Below, in pieces: positions 18,453 through 26,774 of a stretch of 64,000 bases of DNA; the first letter of the stretch is position 1; each line of letters starts with the position of its first letter. This DNA comes from CAVXNB01 sp963763085. GTDB lineage: Bacteria; Actinomycetota; Acidimicrobiia; Acidimicrobiales; Bog-793. The position numbers were made by a program, and so were the translations under genes. A model generated the notes under the pieces. The model did no database searches and was not told the origin of the DNA. It saw only the letters and a program-made list of their open reading frames with translations. The DNA is taken from NCBI GenBank assembly GCA_963763085.1, contig CAVXNB010000008.1:124001-188000 (forward strand), in the 5' to 3' direction.

Positions 18453-19285
18453 TGCCCACCAGCGATCTCAGCCCCGCCCAGAACACCAGCTACCTCGCCC
18501 GCCCCGGGGGGCGAGTGGCCTACGACGTCGAAGGCGCCGGCCCTCTGGTCGTCCTCGTACCTGGCATGGGCGACCTTCGAGGCGGCTACCGCTTCCTCGC
18601 CCCTTCGCTGCGGGCGGCCGGTTACCGGGTTGCCTGCACCGACCTTCGCGGCCACGGCGACAGCGATGCCACGTTCAGCTCCTACGGCGACGTCGGGACT
18701 TCCGGCGACCTCGTTGCGCTCATCGAGCAGCTCGGTGGCCCGGCGTTCATCGTCGGCAACTCGATGGGTGCCGGGTCCGCAGCGCTCGTCGCCGCCGAGC
18801 GGCCGGATCTCGTGCTCGGTCTCGTCCTGGTTGGTCCGTTCGTACGCGACCCCGACACGAACGCCGCGCAACGGCTGCTTCTCCGGGCGGCCATGGCCAG
18901 ACCGTGGGCCGCCATCTCGTGGAAGGCGTACCTGCCAAAGCTCTATGCCGGGCGCCGGCCGACCGACTTCGACGAGTACCGCGACAAGGTCGTCGAAAGC
19001 CTGCACCGACCAGGACACGCAAAGGCGTTCTCTCTCACGACGCGAACGAGCCACGCGCCAGCGGCGGCACGGCTGGCCGAGGTTGAGGCGCCGACGCTGG
19101 TCGTGATGGGCGAACAGGACCCCGACTTCCCGAATCCTTCGGCCGAAGCGGACTGGATCGCGCAGACATTGCGTGGGCAGGTCGTGATGGTGCCAGACGC
19201 AGGGCACTATCCCCAGTCGCAGCGGCCGGACGTCACCACGGACGCGGTGCTCCGGTTCTTGGGGACGGCGGGCGGCGTTGCCTAG
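18452..19285 (+). CDS. Alpha/beta hydrolase
   Basis: Alpha/beta-hydrolase fold enzyme of 277 residues. Oxyanion-strand motif LVPGMGDLRGG, RGHGDSD, nucleophile elbow GNSMGAG (Ser), late Asp in VVMGEQDPDFP and catalytic His in PDAGHYPQSQRP. Typical of small esterases or C-C bond hydrolases; substrate unknown. ATG 18452 fits the promoter, which leaves no leader. Its stop overlaps the TTG start of the TetR gene by 8 bp, so enzyme and regulator are co-transcribed. A degraded copy of its last ~100 bp lies at about 24.5 kb. Confidence 0.85.
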   Translation: MPTSDLSPAQNTSYLARPGGRVAYDVEGAGPLVVLVPGMGDLRGGYRFLAPSLRAAGYRVACTDLRGHGDSDATFSSYGDVGTSGDLVALIEQLGGPAFIVGNSMGAGSAALVAAERPDLVLGLVLVGPFVRDPDTNAAQRLLLRAAMARPWAAISWKAYLPKLYAGRRPTDFDEYRDKVVESLHRPGHAKAFSLTTRTSHAPAAARLAEVEAPTLVVMGEQDPDFPNPSAEADWIAQTLRGQVVMVPDAGHYPQSQRPDVTTDAVLRFLGTAGGVA

Positions 19286-19871
19286 GGCAGGTCTCACTCA
19301 GGCACGGGTGGTCGACGAGGCCGTCGAACTTGCCGACGAGGTTGGGCTCTCGAAGCTCACCCTCGCCGCTCTCGCCAAGCGCCTGGGCGTGCGCCAACCC
19401 TCGCTCTACAAACACGTCGACGGCATGGACGCTCTGCAGCGCGACATCGCCCTGCGGGCAAAGCACCAGCTGGCCGACGCGCTCGCCCGCGTCGCCGTGG
19501 GCCGGTCGCGCGGCGAAGCCATCACGTCCATGTCACTGGCGTACCGGTCGTGGGCCCGCGAGCACCCGGGTCGTTACGCGGCGGTGCAGCGCCCGGCGAC
19601 TCCGGGCGACGCCGAGGCCGAAGCAGCCGATCGTGCTGTGGTCCAGATCGTCTTCGACGTCCTGGCCGGTTACGAACTCCGTGACGACGATGCCGTCGAC
19701 GCGGCCCGCGCCCTGCGGTCTGCTCTGCACGGCTTCGTCACGCTGGAACAGGTAGGCGGCTTCGGACTCCCCGTCGATGTCGACCGCAGCTTCGACCGGC
19801 TCGTCCGCGGGCTCGAGTTGGCGTTCTCGGGATGGGCCAAGGATCTCCCGAGATCTCGGGATCGCCCGTGA
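19278..19871 (+). CDS. TetR/AcrR family repressor (intact copy)
   Basis: DNA-binding regulator of 197 residues. The N-terminal helix-turn-helix reads LTLAALAKRLGVRQPSLYKHV (residues about 25-45), and a WHG-type C-terminal domain follows (SWAREHPGRYAAVQ, SALHGFVTLEQVGGFGLP). TTG 19278 is the only start giving the whole domain, and it overlaps the hydrolase stop. It probably represses its own operon through the palindrome at 18411-18427. It converges on the GYD gene (11-bp gap); a 16-bp perfect palindrome at 19846-19861 sits at its 3' end. Copy two, at 24.6-25.2 kb, is broken. Confidence 0.88.
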   Translation: MPRAGLTQARVVDEAVELADEVGLSKLTLAALAKRLGVRQPSLYKHVDGMDALQRDIALRAKHQLADALARVAVGRSRGEAITSMSLAYRSWAREHPGRYAAVQRPATPGDAEAEAADRAVVQIVFDVLAGYELRDDDAVDAARALRSALHGFVTLEQVGGFGLPVDVDRSFDRLVRGLELAFSGWAKDLPRSRDRP

Positions 19872-19882
19872 CTGCGGGCTCC

Positions 19883-20203
19883 TCAGGCTCCAGGCGGGCG
19901 GTACTTCACGGTCATGCCGGCGGCTTTGTCGACCTCATCGGGACTGAGCAGCACGGTCGTCTTGACGACGGCGCCGCCCCCGGCTGACACGGTAAGCGCC
20001 AGCGCGGCTGCGGACGCGTTGTCGGGAAAGTCGGCGATCACATACGCGTCCGTCGAGCCGAAGGCGAAATGAAACGACTCGATCTTCCCGCCGGCGCTTT
20101 TCGCGGCGGCCTGCGCGGCCGCTTTGCGGGCCGAGCCTCCCTCGGCGAGAGCACCTCTCACGCCGTCGAGCGTGTAGTTGACCTGAAGCAGATACTTAGG
20201 CAC
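19883..20203 (-). CDS. GYD-domain protein (copy 1)
   Basis: Small protein of about 106 residues of the GYD domain family (alpha/beta ferredoxin-like fold; function unknown). Seen: PKYLLQVNYT at the N-terminus, FHFAFGSTDAYVIADFPDN and VKTTVLLSPDEVD. GTG 20203 is chosen because GGGAGG precedes it at good spacing and the family begins at PKYLL; an adjacent GTG (20206) is also possible. Last gene of the minus-strand block OsmC-flavoprotein-VOC-aldolase-dehydratase-GYD. Identical in protein sequence to the copy at 25177-25497. Confidence 0.8.
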   Translation of the reverse strand: MPKYLLQVNYTLDGVRGALAEGGSARKAAAQAAAKSAGGKIESFHFAFGSTDAYVIADFPDNASAAALALTVSAGGGAVVKTTVLLSPDEVDKAAGMTVKYRPPGA

Positions 20204-20301
20204 CACGACCCTCCCTTCGTTGGTGTCAATGAGTATGTCGCAACTCTGGAAAGCCTGCCCGGGCCCGGGCTGCCCTCGCAACCACCTCGCCGGGGACGTG
20301 G

Positions 20302-21477
20302 CTAGTAGAGGCCCGGGTAACGAGGCCCACCCGTGGGATCCACGACGGCCCGTGCGCCCGCCGCGTGGAGAGCTTCGAGGTGGCGGAGCTGGTCGCCATC
20401 GATTTCGACGCCGAGCCCCGGGCCGTCGGGAACCGCCATGGCGCCGTCGACGTACCGAAGCGGCTCCGTGATCACGTCGACTGTCTGATGGTGGTAGTAG
20501 GAGTCCACGGCGTGCGGCAGCGTTGGGAGAGATGCCGCGACGTGCAGGTTGAGCGCGGTGCCTATACCCGTCTCGCCGGTGGAGTGAATCCCCACGCCGA
20601 TCTGGAAGACTTCGCAGGCGGCCGCGGCCTTCAGCGCGCTGGTGAGGCCGCCCCAGTCGTCAATGTCAAGCAGCTCGACGTCGAACGCGTGCGCACGGAT
20701 CGCGCCAGGAAGCTGATCAAGCTGCAGGCAGCACATGTTCGTCGCGAGCGGGATGCGGACGTCGCGGCGAGTGCGTCGCATGCCCTCGATTCCCCAGGCC
20801 GGATCCTCGTACCACTCGAGCGACAGTTCCTCGAACTCGTGGCCGATCCGAATGGCCGTCTCGACCGACCAGAGCGCGTTCGGATCGAAGCGCAGGGCGA
20901 GGCGGGGGAAGGCCGCGCGTACGGCACGCATCGCCTCCACCTCCTCCTGTGGGGAAAATACGCCTCCTTTGACCTTGATGGTCGCGAATCCGTACCGCTC
21001 GACAAGACGGGCCGCATACTCCACGACCTCGCCGGGTTGGCGACCAAGTGGCTGCCCGGACGCGACGTCGACGCGAGGTTGGACGTAGGCGATCATCGGG
21101 ACGGTGGAGCGAAGCTTGCCACCGAGCAGCCGGTGCAGCGGCTGACCGAGTGCCTTCCCGACGATGTCCCAGCAAGCGGTCTCCAGCGCCTGTACGGCGT
21201 GCTTGCCGCTTGTCCCGTGCCCCGCCGGCAGCGCCCACAGGGTCGCCAAAATGGGCTGACGGTCGAACGGTGACTTTCCGATGAACAGCGGTTTCAGTGC
21301 GTGAAGCTGCGCGTAGGTCGCGTCGTCGCCACTGGTCTCGGCGATGCCCTCGAAGCCCTCATCCGTCCTCATCCGCAGAACGGTCCTGGACCACGCGGCG
21401 TCCGCTCCGCCGATCCATATCGTCGGCTCCTCGAGCGGGACGAGAATGCGATGAAGGCTGACCTCCCGTATCTGCAC
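20302..21477 (-). CDS. Enolase-superfamily aldarate dehydratase-like protein (copy 1)
   Basis: Mandelate racemase/muconate-lactonising family, 391 residues, closest in style to the glucarate dehydratase subgroup. The KxK catalytic pair is in TIKVKGG, metal ligands in RFDPNALW and YEDPAWG, then PLATNMCC, LLDIDDWGG and the His-bearing GIHSTGETGIG loop. It would remove water from a sugar diacid to give a keto-deoxy acid. The aldolase gene 3 bp upstream in the same transcript would then cleave that product, so the pair forms a short aldarate route. Differs from copy 2 at three residues. Confidence 0.85.
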   Translation of the reverse strand: MQIREVSLHRILVPLEEPTIWIGGADAAWSRTVLRMRTDEGFEGIAETSGDDATYAQLHALKPLFIGKSPFDRQPILATLWALPAGHGTSGKHAVQALETACWDIVGKALGQPLHRLLGGKLRSTVPMIAYVQPRVDVASGQPLGRQPGEVVEYAARLVERYGFATIKVKGGVFSPQEEVEAMRAVRAAFPRLALRFDPNALWSVETAIRIGHEFEELSLEWYEDPAWGIEGMRRTRRDVRIPLATNMCCLQLDQLPGAIRAHAFDVELLDIDDWGGLTSALKAAAACEVFQIGVGIHSTGETGIGTALNLHVAASLPTLPHAVDSYYHHQTVDVITEPLRYVDGAMAVPDGPGLGVEIDGDQLRHLEALHAAGARAVVDPTGGPRYPGLY

Positions 21478-21480
21478 GGG

Positions 21481-22257
21481 CTAGTCCGCCTGGTGATCCG
21501 TGACCGAATCGAGTGCCGAACGGGCTGAGCGCAGCGCGCTCGAAGCGCCGTCAGCGACCATGGCGACGTCCCATTGCAGGGTCAGCAAACGGAAGCCCGC
21601 CGCGTGGGCCGCGGTCACGGACTCCGATCCGCCGCAGGCGATGCCGGCGACGATCCCGGCCGCGGCGCACGCCTCGGCGATGGCTGTCGTCTGCGCGCTG
21701 ATGTCAGCTCCCAATCGGCCGGCCACCGACAGGGAGAGATCACTCGGACCGACGAAAACACCGTCGACCCCCGGAGCCGAGGCGATCGCGGCGGCGCCGG
21801 CAGCCGCCTGCTGCGTCTCCACCATGACGATGCAGAGCGCCCCGTCGTCGCTGCTTGCTCCAGGGGCGCCGTCCTCGAGAGGACGCATCGGCCCCCAGCT
21901 TCGAAATCCGTTGGGGGGGTAGCGGCAGGCTCGCGCCGCGCCGAGCGCCTCGTCTCGGTCGTTGACGAGTGGGACGATGACGCCGGCGGCGCCGGCGTCG
22001 AGCGAGCGCATTATGGCCGCGGGCTCGTTCCACCGGGTTCGCACCAGCGCCGGGGTGCCGGAAACGGCTGCGGCCATGAGCATCGAGGGCAATAGGTCGT
22101 CGCCGATGAGACCGTGCTGCATGTCGATGCAGAGCCAGTCGAATCCGACGGATCCGAGGATCTCGAGCAGATAAGGGGCGGGGATACTGATCCAGGTGCC
22201 AATCCGGGGCCTGTCAGCCTGAAGCAGTTCTCGGAACTGCCGGCCGCTCAAGGACAC
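21481..22257 (-). CDS. HpcH/HpaI-type class II aldolase (copy 1)
   Basis: Metal-dependent retro-aldol enzyme of the HpcH/HpaI/GarL family, 258 residues, expected to split a 2-keto-3-deoxy acid into pyruvate and an aldehyde. Seen: FDWLCIDMQHGLIG (catalytic His), ALVRTRW (substrate Arg), VMVETQQAA (metal Glu) and GVFVGPSDLSLS (metal Asp). ATG 22257 is a clean start. Separated by 3 bp from the dehydratase that would feed it; together they suggest glucarate/galactarate-type diacid breakdown. Copy 2 differs by four residues. Confidence 0.87.
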   Translation of the reverse strand: MSLSGRQFRELLQADRPRIGTWISIPAPYLLEILGSVGFDWLCIDMQHGLIGDDLLPSMLMAAAVSGTPALVRTRWNEPAAIMRSLDAGAAGVIVPLVNDRDEALGAARACRYPPNGFRSWGPMRPLEDGAPGASSDDGALCIVMVETQQAAAGAAAIASAPGVDGVFVGPSDLSLSVAGRLGADISAQTTAIAEACAAAGIVAGIACGGSESVTAAHAAGFRLLTLQWDVAMVADGASSALRSARSALDSVTDHQAD

Positions 22258-22388
22258 CTCGGTCGAGGGCAGGCGGGTATCGCCGTCATCGTGTCATCGG
22301 CCTTTCGTTCGCCGGTCGTGGTCGTTGTGGCGCTGCCGGAAATCTACCTTGATCCGACGAACCGACTCGGGGGCGAAGGGCGACCGGT

Positions 22389-22832
22389 TCAGAGACCGGG
22401 AGACTCGGCCGGCGGCCAGGTACGGCGAGACTCGTCGATCGGGCTCATCAACCCGACGTCGTTTCCGTCGGGGTCGGCCACGATCGCGTACCGAGCGCCC
22501 CAGAAGGCGTCGAAAGGTGGCTGGCGGCCCCGGCAGCCGGAGGCCGTGAGCTCGGCGTAACGCTCGTCCACCGCGGCCCGGCTCTCGAGTGCGAAACCGA
22601 TGACAACGCCGACGGACGGGTCTGCACGCCACCCCGCGTTCCAGAGGCGGGCCGAGTCGACCGTGTCGAGCTCGAGACTGAAACCCCCTCTCATCCGCAG
22701 TTGCACGTGTTGCCCGGCGGGGTCCACGCTGTCCGGCACCGGGACGCCGAGCTGTCGGTAGAAAGCCAAGCTGGCGGCCATGTCGCGGACGACGACGTTG
22801 AGCATGTGCAGGTCCGGCGAGTGGTCACCCAT
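22389..22832 (-). CDS. VOC (glyoxalase-fold) protein (copy 1)
   Basis: Vicinal oxygen chelate domain protein of 147 residues: LNVVVRDMAASLAFYRQLG, a long central strand region, and YAIVADPDGNDVGLMSP with the usual C-terminal metal-side Asp/Gly pattern. Could be a dioxygenase, an isomerase or a resistance protein; no substrate can be assigned. ATG 22832 is selected as the first Met before the domain. Part of the six-gene minus-strand block. Confidence 0.78.
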   Translation of the reverse strand: MGDHSPDLHMLNVVVRDMAASLAFYRQLGVPVPDSVDPAGQHVQLRMRGGFSLELDTVDSARLWNAGWRADPSVGVVIGFALESRAAVDERYAELTASGCRGRQPPFDAFWGARYAIVADPDGNDVGLMSPIDESRRTWPPAESPGL

Positions 22833-22881
22833 GTCGATCAGTCTGCAAACCGGCGCTCCATCGCCCTGGCGTCGCAAACCC

Positions 22882-24017
22882 TCAAACCCAGCTCCGATCG
22901 AACCAGCGCCGGACACGGCTCGCACCGAAATCGCCCTTGTCGAGGGCGATTTCGTGCGACGGTCCTTCGAGGTCGCCGACCGGCGCCTGCCCGCTCAGGA
23001 ACGTGACGCTGACGCGTGCAACCAGATCATGGCCGAATTCGAGGTAGCAGGTCCCGTGGCCGTCATAGGTCGCGGGGAGGGTCCGCCACGAAGTCTCGAG
23101 ACGATCTGCGCGGCGACCACCGAAGCTTGTCCTTCCGAGAAGACTCCCGCCTTAGGCGTTCCGACGCTCGTCACGTCGCCGACGGCGTACACGTCCGCAA
23201 ACGCGGTCTCCAAGGTGAGCCGATCGACGGGGACCCACCCATCGACGGTCAACCCGGACTCCTCGACCACGGTCGGCACCTTGTGCACGGGGACGCCGAG
23301 GAACAAGTCATACGGCATCTCGGAACCATCCGTGAACTGGGCGACGTTCCGAGCGGCGTCGAGACCGCTCACCAACCGTTCGGGATGCCAGCCGATCCCA
23401 CGCTCGGCAAAGGCAACCAGGAGCGCCTGCGAGGCCGCTGGCGAAGGCGGGATGGGAACGCCGAGCGGCATCACCAGATCGATCGAGGACTCGTCGCGAA
23501 TTCCCCGTCCGGTGAGGAAGTCGTGCACCAGCAGGGCGGTCTCGCTCGGAGCTGGAGGACACTTGAATGGCGTCGAAGTCACGCCGACGATCACTCGACC
23601 CCCGCCGAAGCTCGACAACGCCTCACGGAGAGCCAACGTCCCCGCCATCGTGTAGAAGTCGTGGCCACCCTCCACCAGCCCCGGGGTGGCCGACGGATGG
23701 AGGTCCGCTCCCAGAGCGACGACCATGATGTCGGCGTCGAAAGCACCGGCGTCGGTCTCCACGTGCTTTGTCAGCGGGTCGATCGAGCGGATGGTGGACT
23801 GGACGAACCGCAGTCCCGGTTTGTCGAGATCAGAGTACGGATGAAAGACGTCAGCGAGGGACTTCCTGCCGAAGATGACGTCGAGCTTCGAGAACCCGAA
23901 CACGAAGCCCTCGCTCTTGTCGATCAGGACGATGTCAAGCTCTTCGCCGAACTCGTCCGAGAGCCTCGTCGACAGCTCCAGGCCGCCGAACCCGGCTCCG
24001 AGCACCAAGATCCGCAT
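22882..24017 (-). CDS. SQR-like FAD oxidoreductase (copy 1, frameshifted)
   Basis: Two-dinucleotide-binding flavoprotein of the sulfide:quinone reductase/NDH-2 type. N-terminal VLGAGFGGLELSTRL, Cys-bearing FKCPPAPSETALLVHDFL and C-terminal ADVYAVGDVTSVGTPKAG are present. A run of Gs near 23073-23077 is one base shorter than at the same place in copy 2, so the reading shifts after RGGPSP and the last ~55 residues are lost; in copy 2 they are in frame. Probably a homopolymer error. Confidence 0.75.
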
Positions 24018-24067
24018 CCCATGAAACTAGCCACGTCGCCGAGAGTGCGTCGGAGCGCCGCCCGAGA

Positions 24068-24474
24068 TCAACCCAGGGATGCTTCCAGGGTGATCTCAGG
24101 AACACCGGCGAGCGCCCTGCTGACCGGGCACCCGGCCTTGGCGGCAGAGCGTGCTCGGTGAAGGTGGCTTCGTCGATTCCAGGCACTTCCCGACGTGACG
24201 AGATCGATCTTGGAGATTGTGGGTTGCCATCGAGGGCTCTCAGCGTGACGGTGGCGTCGTGTGGACCGATCAGGAGGAGTGCCTGCCTGAGTGAGAAGGC
24301 TGAGAGGGCCATCGAGAAGCAGGCTGCGTGGGCGCCGCGATGAGTTGCTCGGGTTGGATCCAGGGCCGTCCTCGAAGCGCGACTTGAAGGTGTATCCGCC
24401 GCTGATGGTGTCACCGGCAGTGAAGGTGCCGGTGCCGTCGTATGTCCTCGCATTCAGCGCTTCCTTTGCGACAT
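24068..24474 (-). pseudogene. OsmC-family gene, degraded copy 1
   Basis: The matching gene at 29358-29780 is intact; this one has about a dozen single-base losses, mostly from doubled C or G (for example near 24142, 24186, 24195, 24224, 24257 and 24267). Only short in-frame pieces survive, such as GYTFKSRFEDGP and AGCPVSRALAGVPEIT at the C-terminus. The decay gets denser towards the repeat junction, which is what noisy read ends give. I do not think this is genuine gene decay. Confidence 0.75.
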
Positions 24475-24499
24475 GTCGATCTCCTTCTCGTGTGGGGGG

Positions 24500-24597
24500 G
24501 GTGGAGTGGGGGTGTGATGGTGTAGAGCAGGGCACTATAGTGCAGCGGTGGAGTCACACGGAGCGTGCTGTTTTGGAGATGACGGCGGTTGCTAGGA
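24500..24597 (+). pseudogene. Degraded 3' remnant of the alpha/beta hydrolase at the repeat junction
   Basis: Aligns by eye with the last ~100 bp of the hydrolase gene (19170-19285): shared strings include GTGATGGTG, CAGGGCACTAT, CAGCGG and the end GACGGCGG...TTGC.TAGG, with many base losses in between. It follows a run of eight Gs (about 24485-24492) that marks the change from OsmC-type to hydrolase-type sequence. So the second repeat copy begins inside the hydrolase gene. Confidence 0.6.
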
Positions 24598-25165
24598 GGT
24601 TCACGCAGGTACGGTGGTGATGAGGTGTGAACTGCGACGAGGTTGGTTCTCGAAGCTCACCTCGCCGCTCTCGCCAAGCGCCTGGGCGTGCGTGACCCTC
24701 GCTCTACAAACACGTCGACGGCATGGACGCTCTGCAGCGCGACATCGCCTGCGGGCAAAGCACGAGCTGGCCGACGCGCTCGACCGCGTCGCGTGGGCCG
24801 GTCGCGCGGGAAGCCATCACGTCCATGTCACTGGCGTACCGGTGTGGGCCCGCGAGCACCCGGGTCGTTACGCGGCGGTGCAGCGCCCGGCGACTCCGGG
24901 CGACGCCGAGGCCGAAGCAGCCGATCGTGCTGTGGTCCAGATCGTCTTCGACGTCCTGGCCGGTTACGAACTCCGTGACGACGATGCCGTCGACGCGGCC
25001 CGCGCCCTGCGGTCTGCTCTGCACGGCTTCGTCACGCTGGAACAGGTAGGCGGCTTCGGACTCCCCGTCGATGTCGACCGCAGCTTCGACCGGCTCGTCC
25101 GCGGGCTCGAGTTGGCGTTCTCGGGATGGGCCAAGGATCTCCCGAGATCTCGGGATCGCCCGTGA
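24598..25165 (+). pseudogene. TetR family gene, degraded copy 2
   Basis: The C-terminal two-thirds (from WAREHPGRYAAVQ) is in one frame and identical to the repressor at 19278-19871. The N-terminal DNA-binding part is broken by about ten single-base losses (for example near 24648, 24661, 24698, 24751, 24799, 24812 and 24843), and the hydrolase-TetR promoter is missing. Most likely noisy sequence at an assembly join. Confidence 0.75.
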
Positions 25166-25176
25166 CTGCGGGCTCC

Positions 25177-25497
25177 TCAGGCTCCAGGCGGGCGGTACTT
25201 CACGGTCATGCCGGCGGCTTTGTCGACCTCATCGGGACTGAGCAGCACGGTCGTCTTGACGACGGCGCCGCCCCCGGCTGACACGGTAAGCGCCAGCGCG
25301 GCTGCGGACGCGTTGTCGGGAAAGTCGGCGATCACATACGCGTCCGTCGAGCCGAAGGCGAAATGAAACGACTCGATCTTCCCGCCGGCGCTTTTCGCAG
25401 CGGCCTGCGCGGCCGCTTTGCGGGCCGAGCCTCCCTCGGCGAGAGCACCTCTCACGCCGTCGAGCGTGTAGTTGACCTGAAGCAGATACTTAGGCAC
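25177..25497 (-). CDS. GYD-domain protein (copy 2)
   Basis: Same protein as the gene at 19883-20203, with one silent difference visible near 25400. Segments PKYLLQVNYT, GSTDAYVIADFPDN and KTTVLLSPDEV. Last gene of the copy-2 block OsmC-flavoprotein-VOC-aldolase-dehydratase-GYD. Family function unknown. Confidence 0.8.
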   Translation of the reverse strand: MPKYLLQVNYTLDGVRGALAEGGSARKAAAQAAAKSAGGKIESFHFAFGSTDAYVIADFPDNASAAALALTVSAGGGAVVKTTVLLSPDEVDKAAGMTVKYRPPGA

Positions 25498-25595
25498 CAC
25501 GACCCTCCCTTCGTTGGTGTCAATGAGTATGTCGCAACTCTGGAAAGCCTGCCCGGGCCCGGGCTGCCCTCGCAACCACCTCGCCGGGGACGTGG

Positions 25596-26771
25596 CTAGT
25601 AGAGGCCCGGGTAACGAGGCCCACCCGTGGGATCCACGACGGCCCGTGCGCCCGCCGCGTGGAGAGCTTCGAGGTGGCGGAGCTGGTCGCCATCGATTTC
25701 GACGCCGAGCCCCGGGCCGTCGGGAACCGCCATGGCGCCGTCGACGTACCGAAGCGGCTCGGTGATCACGTCGACTGTCTGATGGTGGTAGTAGGAGTCC
25801 ACGGCGTGCGGCAGCGTTGGGAGAGATGCCGCGACGTGCAGGTTGAGCGTGGTGCCTATACCCGTCTCGCCGGTGGAGTGAATCCCCACGCCGATCTGGA
25901 AGACTTCGCAGGCGGCCGCGGCCTTCAGCGCGCTGGTGAGGCCGCCCCAGTCGTCAATGTCAAGCAGCTCGACGTCGAACGCGTGCGCACGGATCGCGCC
26001 AGGCAGCTGATCAAGCTGCAGGCAGCACATGTTCGTCGCGAGCGGGATGCGGACGTCGCGGCGAGTGCGTCGCATGCCCTCGATTCCCCAGGCCGGATCC
26101 TCGTACCACTCGAGCGACAGTTCCTCGAACTCGTGGCCGATCCGAATGGCCGTCTCGACCGACCAGAGCGCGTTCGGATCGAAGCGCAGTGCGAGGCGGG
26201 GGAAGGCAGCGCGTACGGCACGCATCGCCTCCACCTCGTCTTGTGGGGAAAATACGCCTCCTTTGACCTTGATGGTCGCGAATCCGTACCGCTCGACAAG
26301 ACGGGCCGCATACTCCACGACCTCGCCGGGTTGGCGACCAAGTGGCTGCCCGGACGCGACGTCGACGCGAGGTTGGACGTAGGCGATCATCGGGACGGTG
26401 GAGCGAAGCTTGCCACCGAGCAGCCGGTGCAGCGGCTGACCGAGTGCCTTCCCGACGATGTCCCAGCAAGCGGTCTCCAGCGCCTGTACGGCGTGCTTGC
26501 CGCTTGTCCCGTGCCCCGCCGGCAGCGCCCACAGGGTCGCCAAAATGGGCTGACGGTCGAACGGTGACTTTCCGATGAACAGCGGTTTCAGTGCGTGAAG
26601 CTGCTCGTAGGTCGCGTCGTCGCCACTGGTCTCGGCGATGCCCTCGAAGCCCTCATCCGTCCTCATCCGCAGAACGGTCCTGGACCACGCGGCGTCCGCT
26701 CCGCCGATCCATATCGTCGGCTCCTCGAGCGGGACGAGAATGCGATGAAGGCTGACCTCCCGTATCTGCAC
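25596..26771 (-). CDS. Enolase-superfamily aldarate dehydratase-like protein (copy 2)
   Basis: 391 residues, same catalytic residues as copy 1 (KVKGG, RFDPN, YEDPA, HSTGETG). The three differences from copy 1 (Ala/Glu in ATY.QLH, Glu/Asp in SPQ.EVEAM and Ala/Thr in GIGT.LN) are conservative and away from the active-site motifs, which fits two alleles or strain variants. The aldolase gene lies 3 bp upstream. Confidence 0.85.
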   Translation of the reverse strand: MQIREVSLHRILVPLEEPTIWIGGADAAWSRTVLRMRTDEGFEGIAETSGDDATYEQLHALKPLFIGKSPFDRQPILATLWALPAGHGTSGKHAVQALETACWDIVGKALGQPLHRLLGGKLRSTVPMIAYVQPRVDVASGQPLGRQPGEVVEYAARLVERYGFATIKVKGGVFSPQDEVEAMRAVRAAFPRLALRFDPNALWSVETAIRIGHEFEELSLEWYEDPAWGIEGMRRTRRDVRIPLATNMCCLQLDQLPGAIRAHAFDVELLDIDDWGGLTSALKAAAACEVFQIGVGIHSTGETGIGTTLNLHVAASLPTLPHAVDSYYHHQTVDVITEPLRYVDGAMAVPDGPGLGVEIDGDQLRHLEALHAAGARAVVDPTGGPRYPGLY

Positions 26772-26774
26772 GGG

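Larger units (their letters stand above)
19165..24490. repeat. Tandem ~5.3-kb repeat, copy 1
   Basis: Spans the 3' end of the alpha/beta hydrolase to the OsmC start. Corresponding genes lie 5290-5294 bp apart from copy 2 (for example 20302 against 25596 and 21481 against 26775). The encoded proteins differ by only 3 of 391 (dehydratase) and 4 of 258 (aldolase) residues. The last ~350 bases of this copy (from about 24140) have lost many single bases compared with copy 2. Probably a haplotype or assembly duplication. Confidence 0.85.

Noticed and set aside
19846..19861. Perfect 16-bp palindrome as a bidirectional terminator between TetR and GYD genes
   Set aside because: It lies inside the TetR coding end, leaves almost no loop and has no T tract; kept only as a remark.
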